The notes under the pieces are model-generated. The model saw only the letters and a list, made by a program, of their open reading frames with translations. It ran no database searches and had not been told where the DNA came from. Below, piece after piece: positions 27,559 through 35,409 of a stretch of DNA of 64,000 nucleotides. This DNA is from Aptenodytes patagonicus (lineage: Eukaryota > Chordata > Aves > Sphenisciformes > Spheniscidae), in the NCBI RefSeq assembly GCF_965638725.1, contig NC_134950.1:133563636-133627635 (forward strand), given 5' to 3'. The position numbers and the translations under genes are program-made. Within the stretch, counting starts at the first letter, position 1. Each line of letters begins with the position of its first letter.

Positions 27559-28342
27559 CTAAACCATGTCCCTAAGTGCCGCATCTATACATCTTTTAAA
27601 TACCTCCAGGGATGGTGACTCAACCACTTCCCTGGGCAGCCTGGTCCAATGTTTAACCACTCTTTCAGTAAAGAAATTTTTCCTCACGTCCAATCTAAAC
27701 CTCCCCTGGCACAACTTGAGGCTATTTCCTCTCGTCCTATCGCTAGTTACTTGGGAGAAGAGACCAACCCCCACCTCGCTACAACCTCCTTTCAGGTAGT
27801 CGTAGAGAGCGATGAGGTCTCCCCTCAGCCTCCTTTTCTCCAGGCTAAACAACCCCAGTTCCCTCAGCCCCTCCTCATGAGACTTGTTCTCCTGACCCCT
27901 GACCAGCCTCATTGCCCTTCTCTGGACACGCTCCAGCACCTCAATGTCCTTCTTGTGGTGAGGGGCCCAAAACTGAACACAGTATTCGAGGTGCAGCCTC
28001 ACCAGTGCCGAGTACAGGGGCACAATCACTTCCCTACTCCTGCTGGCCACACTAGTTCTGATACAGGCCAGGATGCCATTGGCCTTCTTGGCCGCCTGGG
28101 CACACTGCCGGCTCATGTTCAGCCGGCTGTCAACCAGCACCCCCAGGTCCTTTTCCGACAGGCAGCTTTCCAGCCACTCTTCCCCAAGCCTGTAGCGCTG
28201 CATGGGGTTGTTGTGGCCGAAGTGCAGGACCCGGCACTTGGCCTTGTTGAACCTCATACAGTTGGTCTGGGCCCATCGATCCAGCCTGTCCAGGTCCCTC
28301 TGCAGAGCCTTCCTACCCTCGAGCAGATCAACACTCCCGCCC
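27559..28342 (-). pseudogene. CR1 copy B ORF2, C-terminal part interrupted by provirus
   Basis: The frame from the CR1 stop at 27559 is open up to the provirus junction. It encodes the conserved CR1 C-terminal region (CMRF equivalent, [32 protein letters not shown]). The upstream remainder of the same ORF2, containing the FADD box, lies at 35017-35409 beyond the provirus. The provirus and the 5' truncation both disable this copy. Confidence 0.93.
28337..28342. repeat. Target-site duplication CCGCCC, left copy
   Basis: These six bases of CR1 sequence directly abut the TG of the left LTR. The uninterrupted CR1 copies (A and C) have CCGCCC only once at this position, so this is a true duplication. 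Six bases is the length typical of betaretroviruses and some other retroviruses. Confidence 0.97.
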
Positions 28343-28687
28343 TGTGGGGGTGAAAAGCGGCACGGACTCCGGCAGACACGGCAACCAAAGACCTTTATTG
28401 CTCTTTGTTAGCATCTTTTATAGCAAGCAGAAGTACACACGCGCTACCTGCAGCTTGCAGATAGGTTATAGCCTTGTGTTCACGCGCATCTATGCTCTAG
28501 CAGATTGGCCCGTTCTTTCTGATCATGCGAAATGCCCTCATGGTCTTTATCTTGTTTTTCTCCTTCCAGCTGCACATTCCTTTCTCCGTTGTTTTCTGCT
28601 TAAGTGCCTTGTCATGCCAGGTGGTACAGTGTTTGCTCATTAAAATCAAACTCAGGAATGTCCGTTAGTGAGATTCCCATCCCCACA
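28343..28687 (-). repeat. 3' LTR (345 bp)
   Basis: The LTR runs TG...CA in both orientations and I read it as identical to the copy at 34666-35010. On the minus strand it carries CTATAAAAG (28415-28423) and AATAAA (28394-28399). The env frame runs through the polypurine tract and stops at 28612, inside U3. Confidence 0.98.
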
Positions 28688-29763
28688 TCTCCCCCTTTTT
28701 GTTTTACTAGAAACACTGCTGAAACAGATCTTTCAATCATTTTTCGCATACCTTGTAACAGACACGGCACACAAACCAGGATGCAAAGAAACATTACTAA
28801 GCATAGCCCTCCTAGCTTGGCTAGTCCTTTTAACCAGCCACTTAGACCCCATTTCCCGAATAATTTATCCAACCAGTCCCAGGGGTCTTCCACTCTTAGC
28901 TTCTGTACTCCTTCCTTCAACATCTGAATGCTGCGGTGAATTGATTCCGAATGATCAGATAGGTTCATACAACACATTCCCTCCAACTCTTCACACCCAT
29001 GGCCTTGCGCTAAAAGCAAAAAATCTATCGCTGCTCTATTTTGCAAAGTAGCATGTCGTATAGAATCTACATCCATTAATAATCCCGTTAGTGCTTCAGA
29101 GGTTGCATTTGATTGTTTTGCTAGCCAACATCCTAATTTATTTAATGTGACCAAACTCTTTGCTGCTGCGACACCTGGAGCCAAGATTGCAACCGCAGCT
29201 ATAGTGTTCTTGTTCCATAGGTCGACAGCATCATCACATTGTGAAGTGTAGGCATGTGCTCTGCGCTTACTGCGCGTCTTAGGGGTGCTCCTTCTGTGGT
29301 CTAGGATCATAGATGTGTTTGGCATTAGTAGAGTTAATCTTCCCAACGAACACGGCCCACCTTTAATATGAGAGGCAATGCCAGGCCAGGCTCAGGAAAC
29401 ATTGGCCCCTGAATAATTGAAACACAAACACCAATCCATTTTTATGGACCCTAATAGCTCGAGTTCCTGAGGTTCTATTGGCAAGTGATTAAGATGTGGT
29501 AGGCATCCATCCCAATTGTCAGTGGCGTGTCGTCCCCCCCCGCAGGCCTCCTTGAAAGGACTAATCAGGCCCAAGTCCCAATTATCTAAAGGAAGCCCCA
29601 CTAGGCAGGTAGAAAAGGGGTTCCGGGGGAAGATATCGACAGGCAGATGGAATCCTGTCCTGTCTGATTGGCCAGAGTTACCCAAACATTTTCCTTCGGC
29701 TGTGAGGGTGCCCATAACGCAGCAACCGCACACAGTGATACTAGCCACAAGACACCCCCCCAT
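28612..29763 (-). pseudogene. Retroviral env (short SU plus alpha-like TM), one in-frame stop
   Basis: The likely start is the ATG at 29763, which has a strong context (AGCATGG) and is followed by a hydrophobic signal-peptide-like stretch. A TGA at 29392-29394 interrupts the frame after 123 codons; the same frame continues to 28612. Downstream are a furin-type site (RSKR, about 29274-29263), an internal fusion loop between two cysteines, a segment starting LQNRAAIDF, a CX6CC motif and one membrane segment before a short tail. N-glycosylation sequons (NYS, NVS) lie just before the stop. The whole SU part is only about 165 codons, well short of the roughly 340 usual in alpharetroviruses, so the receptor-binding part is probably deleted or highly divergent. 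The TM layout is that of avian alpharetroviruses, unlike the pol gene. Confidence 0.88.
28688..28700 (-). promoter_or_regulatory. Polypurine tract
   Basis: On the minus strand AAAAAGGGGGAGA lies directly before the 3' LTR. This is the expected primer site for plus-strand DNA synthesis. It also lies inside the env reading frame. Confidence 0.93.
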
Positions 29764-29777
29764 GCTGGCGTCATGGT

Positions 29778-30338
29778 TTACGTTCTCTTTTTGTTCCGTT
29801 TCCACCCAAGTCGTTTGTCACACTGTCGTTTGGTACTTTCCCAGTCCGTTTCCCACACAGTCCACAGCTGGGGGACACAATGTGATCTCCCACACACTAG
29901 CTGTAGATTCTGTGGTTTGGCGTTCCCCATGGTATTCCCTTTACACCTTGTGCACCTTCCCGCCCGGAACTGAGAGTGACAATACCGGTTTCTTTCGCAA
30001 TTATCACATTTGCACAAAGTCCATGCGTGATGTGTTGATCCGGGACACTGGAGGCAGGGAATTCCTGTCACCTCTCGATTATCCAGTTGACTGTTCTCTG
30101 CCGCCTGGTGTTCCCAGTCCACGGCTAATGGCAACACACTTGGTCCCCTATATACCCCGGCACGGCCTGGCCCACTAGGTGGTTCCCCAAATATCGAATG
30201 AGATACTTTGTGTAAGTCCCAGTAATCTACTTCAAACCATTGATGCATCTGTGGCCTCCTTGGGCTCCTTGTCCAGATACGGTCGAACGCAGCGGGCAGG
30301 TATCCACCGGGGTCCACGATCTGTGGAAACACAAGCAT
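29778..30338 (-). CDS. Unassigned cysteine-rich ORF between pol and env (186 codons)
   Basis: I do not recognise this protein. It opens with ATG at 30338, overlaps the last 107 bases of pol in another frame, and ends 14 bases before the env ATG. Over the 427 bases between pol and env it is the main open frame, so it is not a shadow of a known gene there. Residues 95-132 hold a cluster C-x2-C-x10-C-x-C-x2-C-x5-C-x8-C-x2-C with two histidines at 103-104, which resembles a zinc-binding arrangement. C149, C154 and C173 follow, and the C-terminus is strongly basic (KRLGWKRNKKRT). There is no signal peptide, membrane segment or N-glycosylation sequon, which argues against a secreted SU. It could be an accessory protein, a regulatory leader (by analogy with betaretroviral Rec/Rem), or the relic of an older env N-terminus. 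Expression is unproven. Confidence 0.5.
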   Translation of the reverse strand: MLVFPQIVDPGGYLPAAFDRIWTRSPRRPQMHQWFEVDYWDLHKVSHSIFGEPPSGPGRAGVYRGPSVLPLAVDWEHQAAENSQLDNREVTGIPCLQCPGSTHHAWTLCKCDNCERNRYCHSQFRAGRCTRCKGNTMGNAKPQNLQLVCGRSHCVPQLWTVWETDWESTKRQCDKRLGWKRNKKRT

Positions 30339-32874
30339 ATCCTCTCCCCCATGTTATAAGATCATAAGGGCCTTCCCATTGGCTATTTTCCAATGACTTG
30401 ACCCACACCCGAGCCCTTTCTCCTACCGGAGAAGCTGAGTTACAAGATGTAAAGTGTCTCGTTATTACCGTGTTAGGGCTGTCAACTGCTGTCCTGTCTT
30501 CCCTTATTGTAAGATGATTTAACACATATATTGCTTTATGGAGGCGGGCTTGCGGTGATTCCCCTAGCATTCCCCCTTTTTGTTTTTGTAGTAGCTGCTT
30601 GAGAGTAAGATGAGCCCGCTCAACGATACCCTGGCTCTGAGGGGAATAAGGGATACCAGTGATATGTCGAATGCCCCATTGTGCCAAAAAGGCCTGCGTC
30701 TTTGCGCTTATGTACCCGGGCCCATTGTCCGTTTTGATCTGGTGTGGAACCCCTAGAGCAGCAAAGGCCCCTTTCCAGTGCCGTAAAATATCTTTGCTTT
30801 TTTCTCCGGTCTCTGCGGTCGCCCATAGAGCTCCGGAGAATGTATCGATGGAAACATGCACATATTTTTGTTTGCCAAATTCTCCGATATGAGTAACATC
30901 GGATTACCAAATCTGTAGGGCCTTTTCTCCTCGGGGATTTACCCCTGTTTGGGGTATGGGAACTAATTGCTGACAGTCAGGACACATTTGTACAATACTT
31001 CGTGCCATGTTCCAAGTCAACCCAAATTGTCGACGCAGCATTCGGGCAGATTGATGGAAAAACTCGTGCGACAATCGGGCTTGTGTAGAAACGTCTGGTA
31101 CAGGGACTGTCCATACGGGGGCAGCGAGACGATCAGCTCGCGCATTCCCTTCCGATATAAACCCTGGGAGAGAGGTATGACTCCTCACGTGGAGCACGTA
31201 ATACGGGTTTACGCGGCGATTCAACAAGTCCCATACCTGTTTGAACATTAAAAACACTGGTTCGTTATCAACTTCTTTGAGCCAAGCCTTTTCCAAGCGC
31301 CTGACAACGTTGGCGACGTACTGAGAATCAGTAACCAAATTTAATGGCATCTCCCATTGGCGAAAGACCTGAATTACTGCGTATATTTCCACCAGCTGAG
31401 GACTTCCTACAACATGGTGAACTTGATGTTTCCATTCCCCTTTTTCAGACCACACTATAACTGCCTTACCTGTTCGTCCTGATCCATCGGTGAATAAGGT
31501 GGGTCCTTCGACAGGTACCTCCTTACTCAACGATTCAGGAATTATACTAATTTCCTCATTAAGGTAGAATAATTTGTGAGATGGATAGTGAATTAGAATT
31601 TGTCCCTTAAAGTTTTCCAGCGCTATCTGTAGTTCTAGGCTATTAGCCTCACACCAATTAAGGTGGTCTTTAGTCAGTGGGAGATAAATTGTTTTAAGAT
31701 CTGTGCCCGTTAATTCCAAACATCACGCGCGTCCCTTTCGCACAAGCATCAAAAACATTTCCACCCTTGTCACTATCGTTTTTGGTGCTTGATGCGGCAG
31801 GAATACCCATTCAATGATGGCTAAGGGATCCTGGGTACCCTTGGTGTCCCATTGGCCTAAGAGGCCCACTGCTTGTCGGGACTGATTTAGGACATACAAG
31901 TTAACTCCCAATCCTTCAATTACGCATTGTGCTTGCCTTTCGGTAAGCGCCTGTGATATTTTTTGTAGCGCTTGTTTGGCCTCTGTCGTTAATTCTCGTG
32001 GAGATGTCAACTCAGGATTACCCTTTAACAACTTGAACAGTGGGTTTAACATGTCATTATCTATTCCCAGCAATGGGCGTACCCAATTGATAGTCCCTAC
32101 TAGTTTTTGCAAGTCATTCAGTGTTTTAATGTTAGATTGCAAGGTTATGGGTTGGGGCTGTATTGTATGTTCTAAAATCTTCCACCCCAAGTACTTCCAC
32201 GGGGCTTGCACTTGCACCTTTTCAGGAGCTATTTGCAAGCCGTATGTCTTTAACCCCTGCAACATATCTTTCATAACTGTGACGAGTTCCTTTGGGTCTC
32301 GTCCGGCGATTAAAATATCGTCCATGTAGTGATAACAAATTAAGTCAGGATATTTGTTTCTTATGGGCGACAACGCACGCGCAACATACATTTGACATAT
32401 TGTGGGACTGTTTTTCATGCCCTGGGGCAACACCGTCCAATGATATCGCAGCCTAGGCCCTTGATGGTTTACAACTGGGAGAGAGAAGGCAAATCTGGGA
32501 GCATCTTCCGGCGCTAAGGGAATCGTGAAAAAGCAGTCTTTCAAATCGATAATCACAATGTCCCATTGACGAGGTATCAATGTCGGTGAAGGCATACCTG
32601 GTTGCAATGTCCCCATATCTTGAATCACGGCATTTACTTGCCGTAAATCATGTAGAAGTCTCCATTTGCCACTTTTCTTTTTTATAACAAACACTGGGGT
32701 GTTCCAGGCGCTGGTGGTGGGAACCAGATGTCCTTGACTCACTTGCTCGTCCACTAACGTTTGCAACGCGTCGGCCTTTTCCTGTGATAGGGGCCACTGA
32801 TCCACCCACACTGGCTGATCGGTGAGCCATGTGAGTCGAACGGTGGGCCGAGCGCCAGTGACCCCCGCTAAAAA
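30232..32874 (-). pseudogene. Retroviral pol (RT, RNase H, integrase) with two in-frame stops
   Basis: Pol is read in the -1 frame relative to pro, from the T-run at the pro stop. The RT part has the VIIDLKD aspartate and the YMDD box. A TGA at 31723-31725 breaks the frame after the RT connection. RNase H follows with DGSG, the EIYAV glutamate, TDSQY and the NARAD aspartate. The integrase N-terminus shows an H-x3-H ... C-x2-C zinc motif. A TAA at 30904-30906 breaks the frame just before the catalytic core. That core keeps a D, D-35-E triad (the SID, TDNG and VER residues), and a WIPARCVRPY-type C-terminus follows. The flanks of each stop stay in one frame, so these are point nonsense changes and not indels. 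Pol overlaps the next ORF by 107 bases. Affinity is betaretroviral. Confidence 0.95.
30321..30338 (-). promoter_or_regulatory. Candidate splice acceptor for subgenomic mRNA
   Basis: On the minus strand TTGTGTTTCCACAG ends at 30321 and has the pyrimidine-rich tract and AG of an acceptor. It lies in the 3' end of pol, where retroviral env acceptors usually fall. Use of this site would remove the ORF's first ATG, making the ATG at 30248 the next in-frame start. This is a prediction only. Confidence 0.35.
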
Positions 32875-33707
32875 TGTTGATGCGGATCAGCAGTGCCAAT
32901 CACTAGTCCCCAAGTGCTCAAGACATCTCGTCCCCACAGGTTTAACGGCACAGGAACCACAAAAGGTCGAATAGTTGCAACCTGTCCTTCTGGGCTTACA
33001 ATCTGTATTAAGTTGGCACTCTGCCTGGACGTCGACAGGCCTCCGATTCCCACTAGCCCTGTGTTGACCGGGATGGTTTCCCATGATCCAGGCCACTTTG
33101 CAGTACTGATGATAGTAACGTCTGCCCCTGTATCTATCATTCCCTTCACTACCAGTTGTTCCGGTTTGCTGCCTTTATTCTTTAGAGTGCAGGTCAAAGT
33201 GGGCTGAGTTCTTTGGACAAGCTGAGTCCAAAAAATATTTGGTTCACCTGTGGACCCAAATCCACCAGCTCCCGGGGAAATAGGATCCCGATTACGAACC
33301 ATACTCTTAAAAGGAACTAGCTGTGCAATCCTACTTCCAGCTGGAATAAATACTGGAGGAGAGGGGGTCCATAGCAACGCTTGCAGCTGTCCCGTATAAT
33401 CAGAGTCGATAACCCCAGGTAACACAAACAAACCCTGTATAGTAGCACTGGACCTCCCCACCAATAGGGCACTCAGCCCCTGGCCAAGGGGGCCTCTCAC
33501 ATTGAGGGGCACCCTGTGCACAGTCTGATCGTTTATAGAGAGATTGGTGGCTGTGGAGACATCCACTCCGGCACTGCCGATGGTTCTGGCCTTGAGGTGA
33601 TCCAGGCCTGCTGAGACAGCGGTCTCATGGGGTTTTGGGGTTGGGGATTTTGGGGTGGCATTTGTGTCGGTGCACGCCCCCACCTCGCGCTCGACTTCCC
33701 GTTTCCC
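32868..33707 (-). CDS. Retroviral pro frame: dUTPase-protease
   Basis: This frame would be entered by -1 frameshifting at G GGA AAC (33701-33707). It stays open to a TAG at 32868-32870. Counting from the in-frame ATG at 33746, a dUTPase occupies about residues 45-170 and shows all five motifs: AGVDV (59-63), GRSS (97-100), GVIDSDYTGQ (111-120), RIAQL (139-143) and GAGGFGSTG (159-167). A retropepsin follows, with the catalytic DTG at 205-207 and a GRD helix turn at 272-274. A dUTPase placed before the protease in the pro frame is a betaretroviral arrangement. This is the only one of the main polyprotein segments without a stop or deletion. It would not be made in quantity here because the gag frame upstream is broken. 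Confidence 0.92.
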   Translation of the reverse strand, partial: GKREVEREVGACTDTNATPKSPTPKPHETAVSAGLDHLKARTIGSAGVDVSTATNLSINDQTVHRVPLNVRGPLGQGLSALLVGRSSATIQGLFVLPGVIDSDYTGQLQALLWTPSPPVFIPAGSRIAQLVPFKSMVRNRDPISPGAGGFGSTGEPNIFWTQLVQRTQPTLTCTLKNKGSKPEQLVVKGMIDTGADVTIISTAKWPGSWETIPVNTGLVGIGGLSTSRQSANLIQIVSPEGQVATIRPFVVPVPLNLWGRDVLSTWGLVIGTADPHQHF

Positions 33708-34500
33708 GACAAGGGTCGACCGCGGAGATCGTATTTTGACCGGCATTGATTAACATAGTGCCTCCCCTTGCGGCAGCGTGGGCAAATACCAGGGGGCTGC
33801 TGAATTCCTTCTGATCCTCCCTTCTGTACAGGATTCTCAGGACATTGCCGTTTAAAATGCCCCGAGTTTCCACAGCGGAAACACGCTTTGTTACCGGGAC
33901 GCAAGGCAGCAGCTAAACAGGCTGCAAAAACCTCATTCTTATGTGTAATTGAACCCACACGATTGCACGCGTCAAGCATGTCTATTATGGTCGGATTTCG
34001 CAATGTCTGTAAGACTCTTTTACAGTCCTCATTGGCATTCTCTATAGCCAATTTCATAAGCAATGCCTCTTTGGCTTCAGGATTTTGTATTTGTTTTTGA
34101 ATAGCTTCTTGGAGCTTGTCGATAAAATCCATATAAGGTTCGTTGGTCCCTTGCTTAATGCTAGTAAAGGATTTTACCGGTCGTCCTGTATCAGGGACCT
34201 TTATCATTGCTTGAAACGCAAGGTCTGCTGATTGTCTTAAAATTTCAGGCGCCAGCCGTGCCTGCAGTTGCGGCGTATTGATAGGGTCCTCCCCCATTAA
34301 CTGAGCGAGTCCCGCGCCCCGTAGCGGGTCTCCCGCTCGCCGTTAAAAGCAGTAGCCGAATCAAGGGGAATTCCCTTTCGTTTTAGCCATGAAAGCAATA
34401 GGCGGAGGGTATAATCATCATACTTAATTCCACACTTTTCTAACAGCTTCTTAATAGTACATAGTATAGATTCCTCCTCCTTAGTTAGTTGCGATCCCAT
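33533..34500 (-). pseudogene. Retroviral gag, internally shortened and frame-broken
   Basis: The ATG at 34500 opens a 67-codon matrix-like segment (MGSQLTKEEE) that ends at a stop at 34297. A second frame then begins, whose first ATG is also at 34297. It encodes the end of the capsid N-terminal domain, the major homology region (QGTNEPYMDFIDKLQ, residues about 49-63) and nucleocapsid with two CCHC knuckles (C139/C142/H147/C152 and C172/C175/H180/C185). Most of the matrix-to-capsid region, including nearly all of the capsid N-terminal domain and any late-domain spacer, is absent: 967 bp remain where about 1.8-2 kb is usual. The simplest reading is one internal deletion that also shifts the frame. 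Gag from this copy should be non-functional. Confidence 0.9.
33701..33707 (-). promoter_or_regulatory. gag-pro -1 ribosomal frameshift site, G GGA AAC
   Basis: On the minus strand GGGAAAC sits exactly in the gag zero frame (codons GGA AAC). A -1 shift there leads into the pro frame, which reads on as GKREVEREVG. This is a canonical X XXY YYZ heptamer of a type used by betaretroviruses. I did not establish the downstream stem or pseudoknot. Confidence 0.85.
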
Positions 34501-34645
34501 TTTAAGTTTCCCAGCTGCTCACCTCTGCTCCGACGAGGCGATGATTCAAAGTTCCGGCTCCAGCTCTTTCCTGAGACTGCTCTGTCTCCCGCTGGCTGTG
34601 ACTCGTTCAGCTGGCTCCCCACCGGTGCTCTGTTCCAGCATTTTC

Positions 34646-34663
34646 GCCCCACGTTGGGCGCCA
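34646..34663 (-). promoter_or_regulatory. Primer binding site, tRNA-Lys1,2 type
   Basis: On the minus strand TGGCGCCCAACGTGGGGC lies two bases after the 5' LTR. It matches the 18-nt complement of the 3' end of tRNA-Lys1,2, used by many betaretroviruses and some lentiviruses. Avian alpharetroviruses use tRNA-Trp, so this supports a beta-like backbone. Confidence 0.93.
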
Positions 34664-34665
34664 TT

Positions 34666-35010
34666 TGTGGGGGTGAAAAGCGGCACGGACTCCGGCAGAC
34701 ACGGCAACCAAAGACCTTTATTGCTCTTTGTTAGCATCTTTTATAGCAAGCAGAAGTACACACGCGCTACCTGCAGCTTGCAGATAGGTTATAGCCTTGT
34801 GTTCACGCGCATCTATGCTCTAGCAGATTGGCCCGTTCTTTCTGATCATGCGAAATGCCCTCATGGTCTTTATCTTGTTTTTCTCCTTCCAGCTGCACAT
34901 TCCTTTCTCCGTTGTTTTCTGCTTAAGTGCCTTGTCATGCCAGGTGGTACAGTGTTTGCTCATTAAAATCAAACTCAGGAATGTCCGTTAGTGAGATTCC
35001 CATCCCCACA
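34666..35010 (-). repeat. 5' LTR (345 bp)
   Basis: I read this as identical to the 3' LTR at 28343-28687 over its whole length. It begins TGTGGGGATGGG and ends CCCCCACA on the minus strand. It supplies the proviral promoter. Confidence 0.98.
34717..34746 (-). promoter_or_regulatory. Proviral core promoter and poly(A) signal
   Basis: On the minus strand CTATAAAAG (34738-34746) is followed closely by AATAAA (34717-34722). Transcription starting about 25-30 bases after the TATA box would begin at or just after the AATAAA. This implies a U3 of roughly 295 bases and a very short R plus U5 of about 50 bases, with the poly(A) signal in U3 or at its edge. Confidence 0.7.
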
Positions 35011-35016
35011 CCGCCC
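35011..35016. repeat. Target-site duplication CCGCCC, right copy
   Basis: These six bases follow the CA end of the 5' LTR and lead directly back into CR1 ORF2 (AACTTGGTGTC). They match 28337-28342. Confidence 0.97.
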
Positions 35017-35409
35017 AACTTGGTGTCATCTGCAAACTTACTGAGGGTGCACTCGATCCCCTCATCCAGATCATTGATAAAGATTTTGAACAAGACCGGC
35101 CCCAAAACTGAGCCCTGGGGAACACCGCTCGTGACCGGCCGCCAACTGGATTGAACTCCATTCACCACAACTCTCTGGGCCCGGCCGTCCAGCCAGTTTT
35201 TTACCCAGCGCAGAGTACGCCTGTCTAAGCCGTGAGCCGCCAGCTTCTCTAGGAGAATGCTGTGGGAGACGGTGTCAAAGGCCTTGCTGAAGTCCAGGTA
35301 GACCACATCCACAGCCTTTCCCTCATCCACTAGGCGGGTCACCTGGTCACAGAAGGAGATCATGTTGGTCAAGCAGGACCTGCCTTTCATGAACCCGTGC
35401 TGGCTGGGC
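35011..35409 (-). mobile_element. CR1 LINE copy B, 5' part (split by provirus)
   Basis: CR1 copy B resumes after the provirus and runs to about 35409, where similarity to copy C stops. It encodes the RT segment from [13 protein letters not shown] through [10 protein letters not shown] and SGVPQGS to the FADD box. The stop of similarity within the RT marks 5' truncation at insertion. The frame is open across the whole piece and at its left runs on into the LTR. Confidence 0.95.

Larger units (their letters stand above)
27473..28342 (-). mobile_element. CR1 LINE copy B, 3' part (split by provirus)
   Basis: This is the 3' portion of CR1 copy B, from the octamer-bearing 3' end through the 3' UTR into ORF2. 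It stops exactly at the target duplication CCGCCC, where the provirus is inserted, and resumes at 35011/35017. Similarity to copies A and C is very high, so it is a young copy. Confidence 0.96.
28343..35010 (-). mobile_element. Complete but defective endogenous retrovirus, beta-like gag-pro-pol with alpha-like env
   Basis: A 6668-bp provirus reads right to left: 5' LTR (34666-35010), Lys1,2-type PBS, gag, pro (dUTPase and protease), pol, an unassigned ORF, env, polypurine tract and 3' LTR (28343-28687). It is flanked by CCGCCC duplications within CR1 copy B. The LTRs appear identical over 345 bp, so the insertion is recent. Gag is internally shortened, pol has stops at 31723-31725 and 30904-30906, and env has a stop at 29392-29394, so the copy cannot replicate alone. 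The PBS, the dUTPase in the pro frame and two successive -1 frames are betaretroviral. The transmembrane protein, with a cysteine-flanked internal fusion loop and CX6CC, is avian alpharetrovirus-like. Confidence 0.97.

Noticed and set aside
29763-30338. The unassigned ORF read as the normal N-terminal half of env joined by frameshift
   Set aside because: It lacks a signal peptide and glycosylation sequons, ends in its own stop, and the env frame has its own strong-context ATG and signal-like stretch 14 bases later.
28668-31251. Plus-strand frames inside the provirus (for example 29516-30178 and 30967-31251)
   Set aside because: They lie antisense to env, pol and the intervening ORF and show no independent features.
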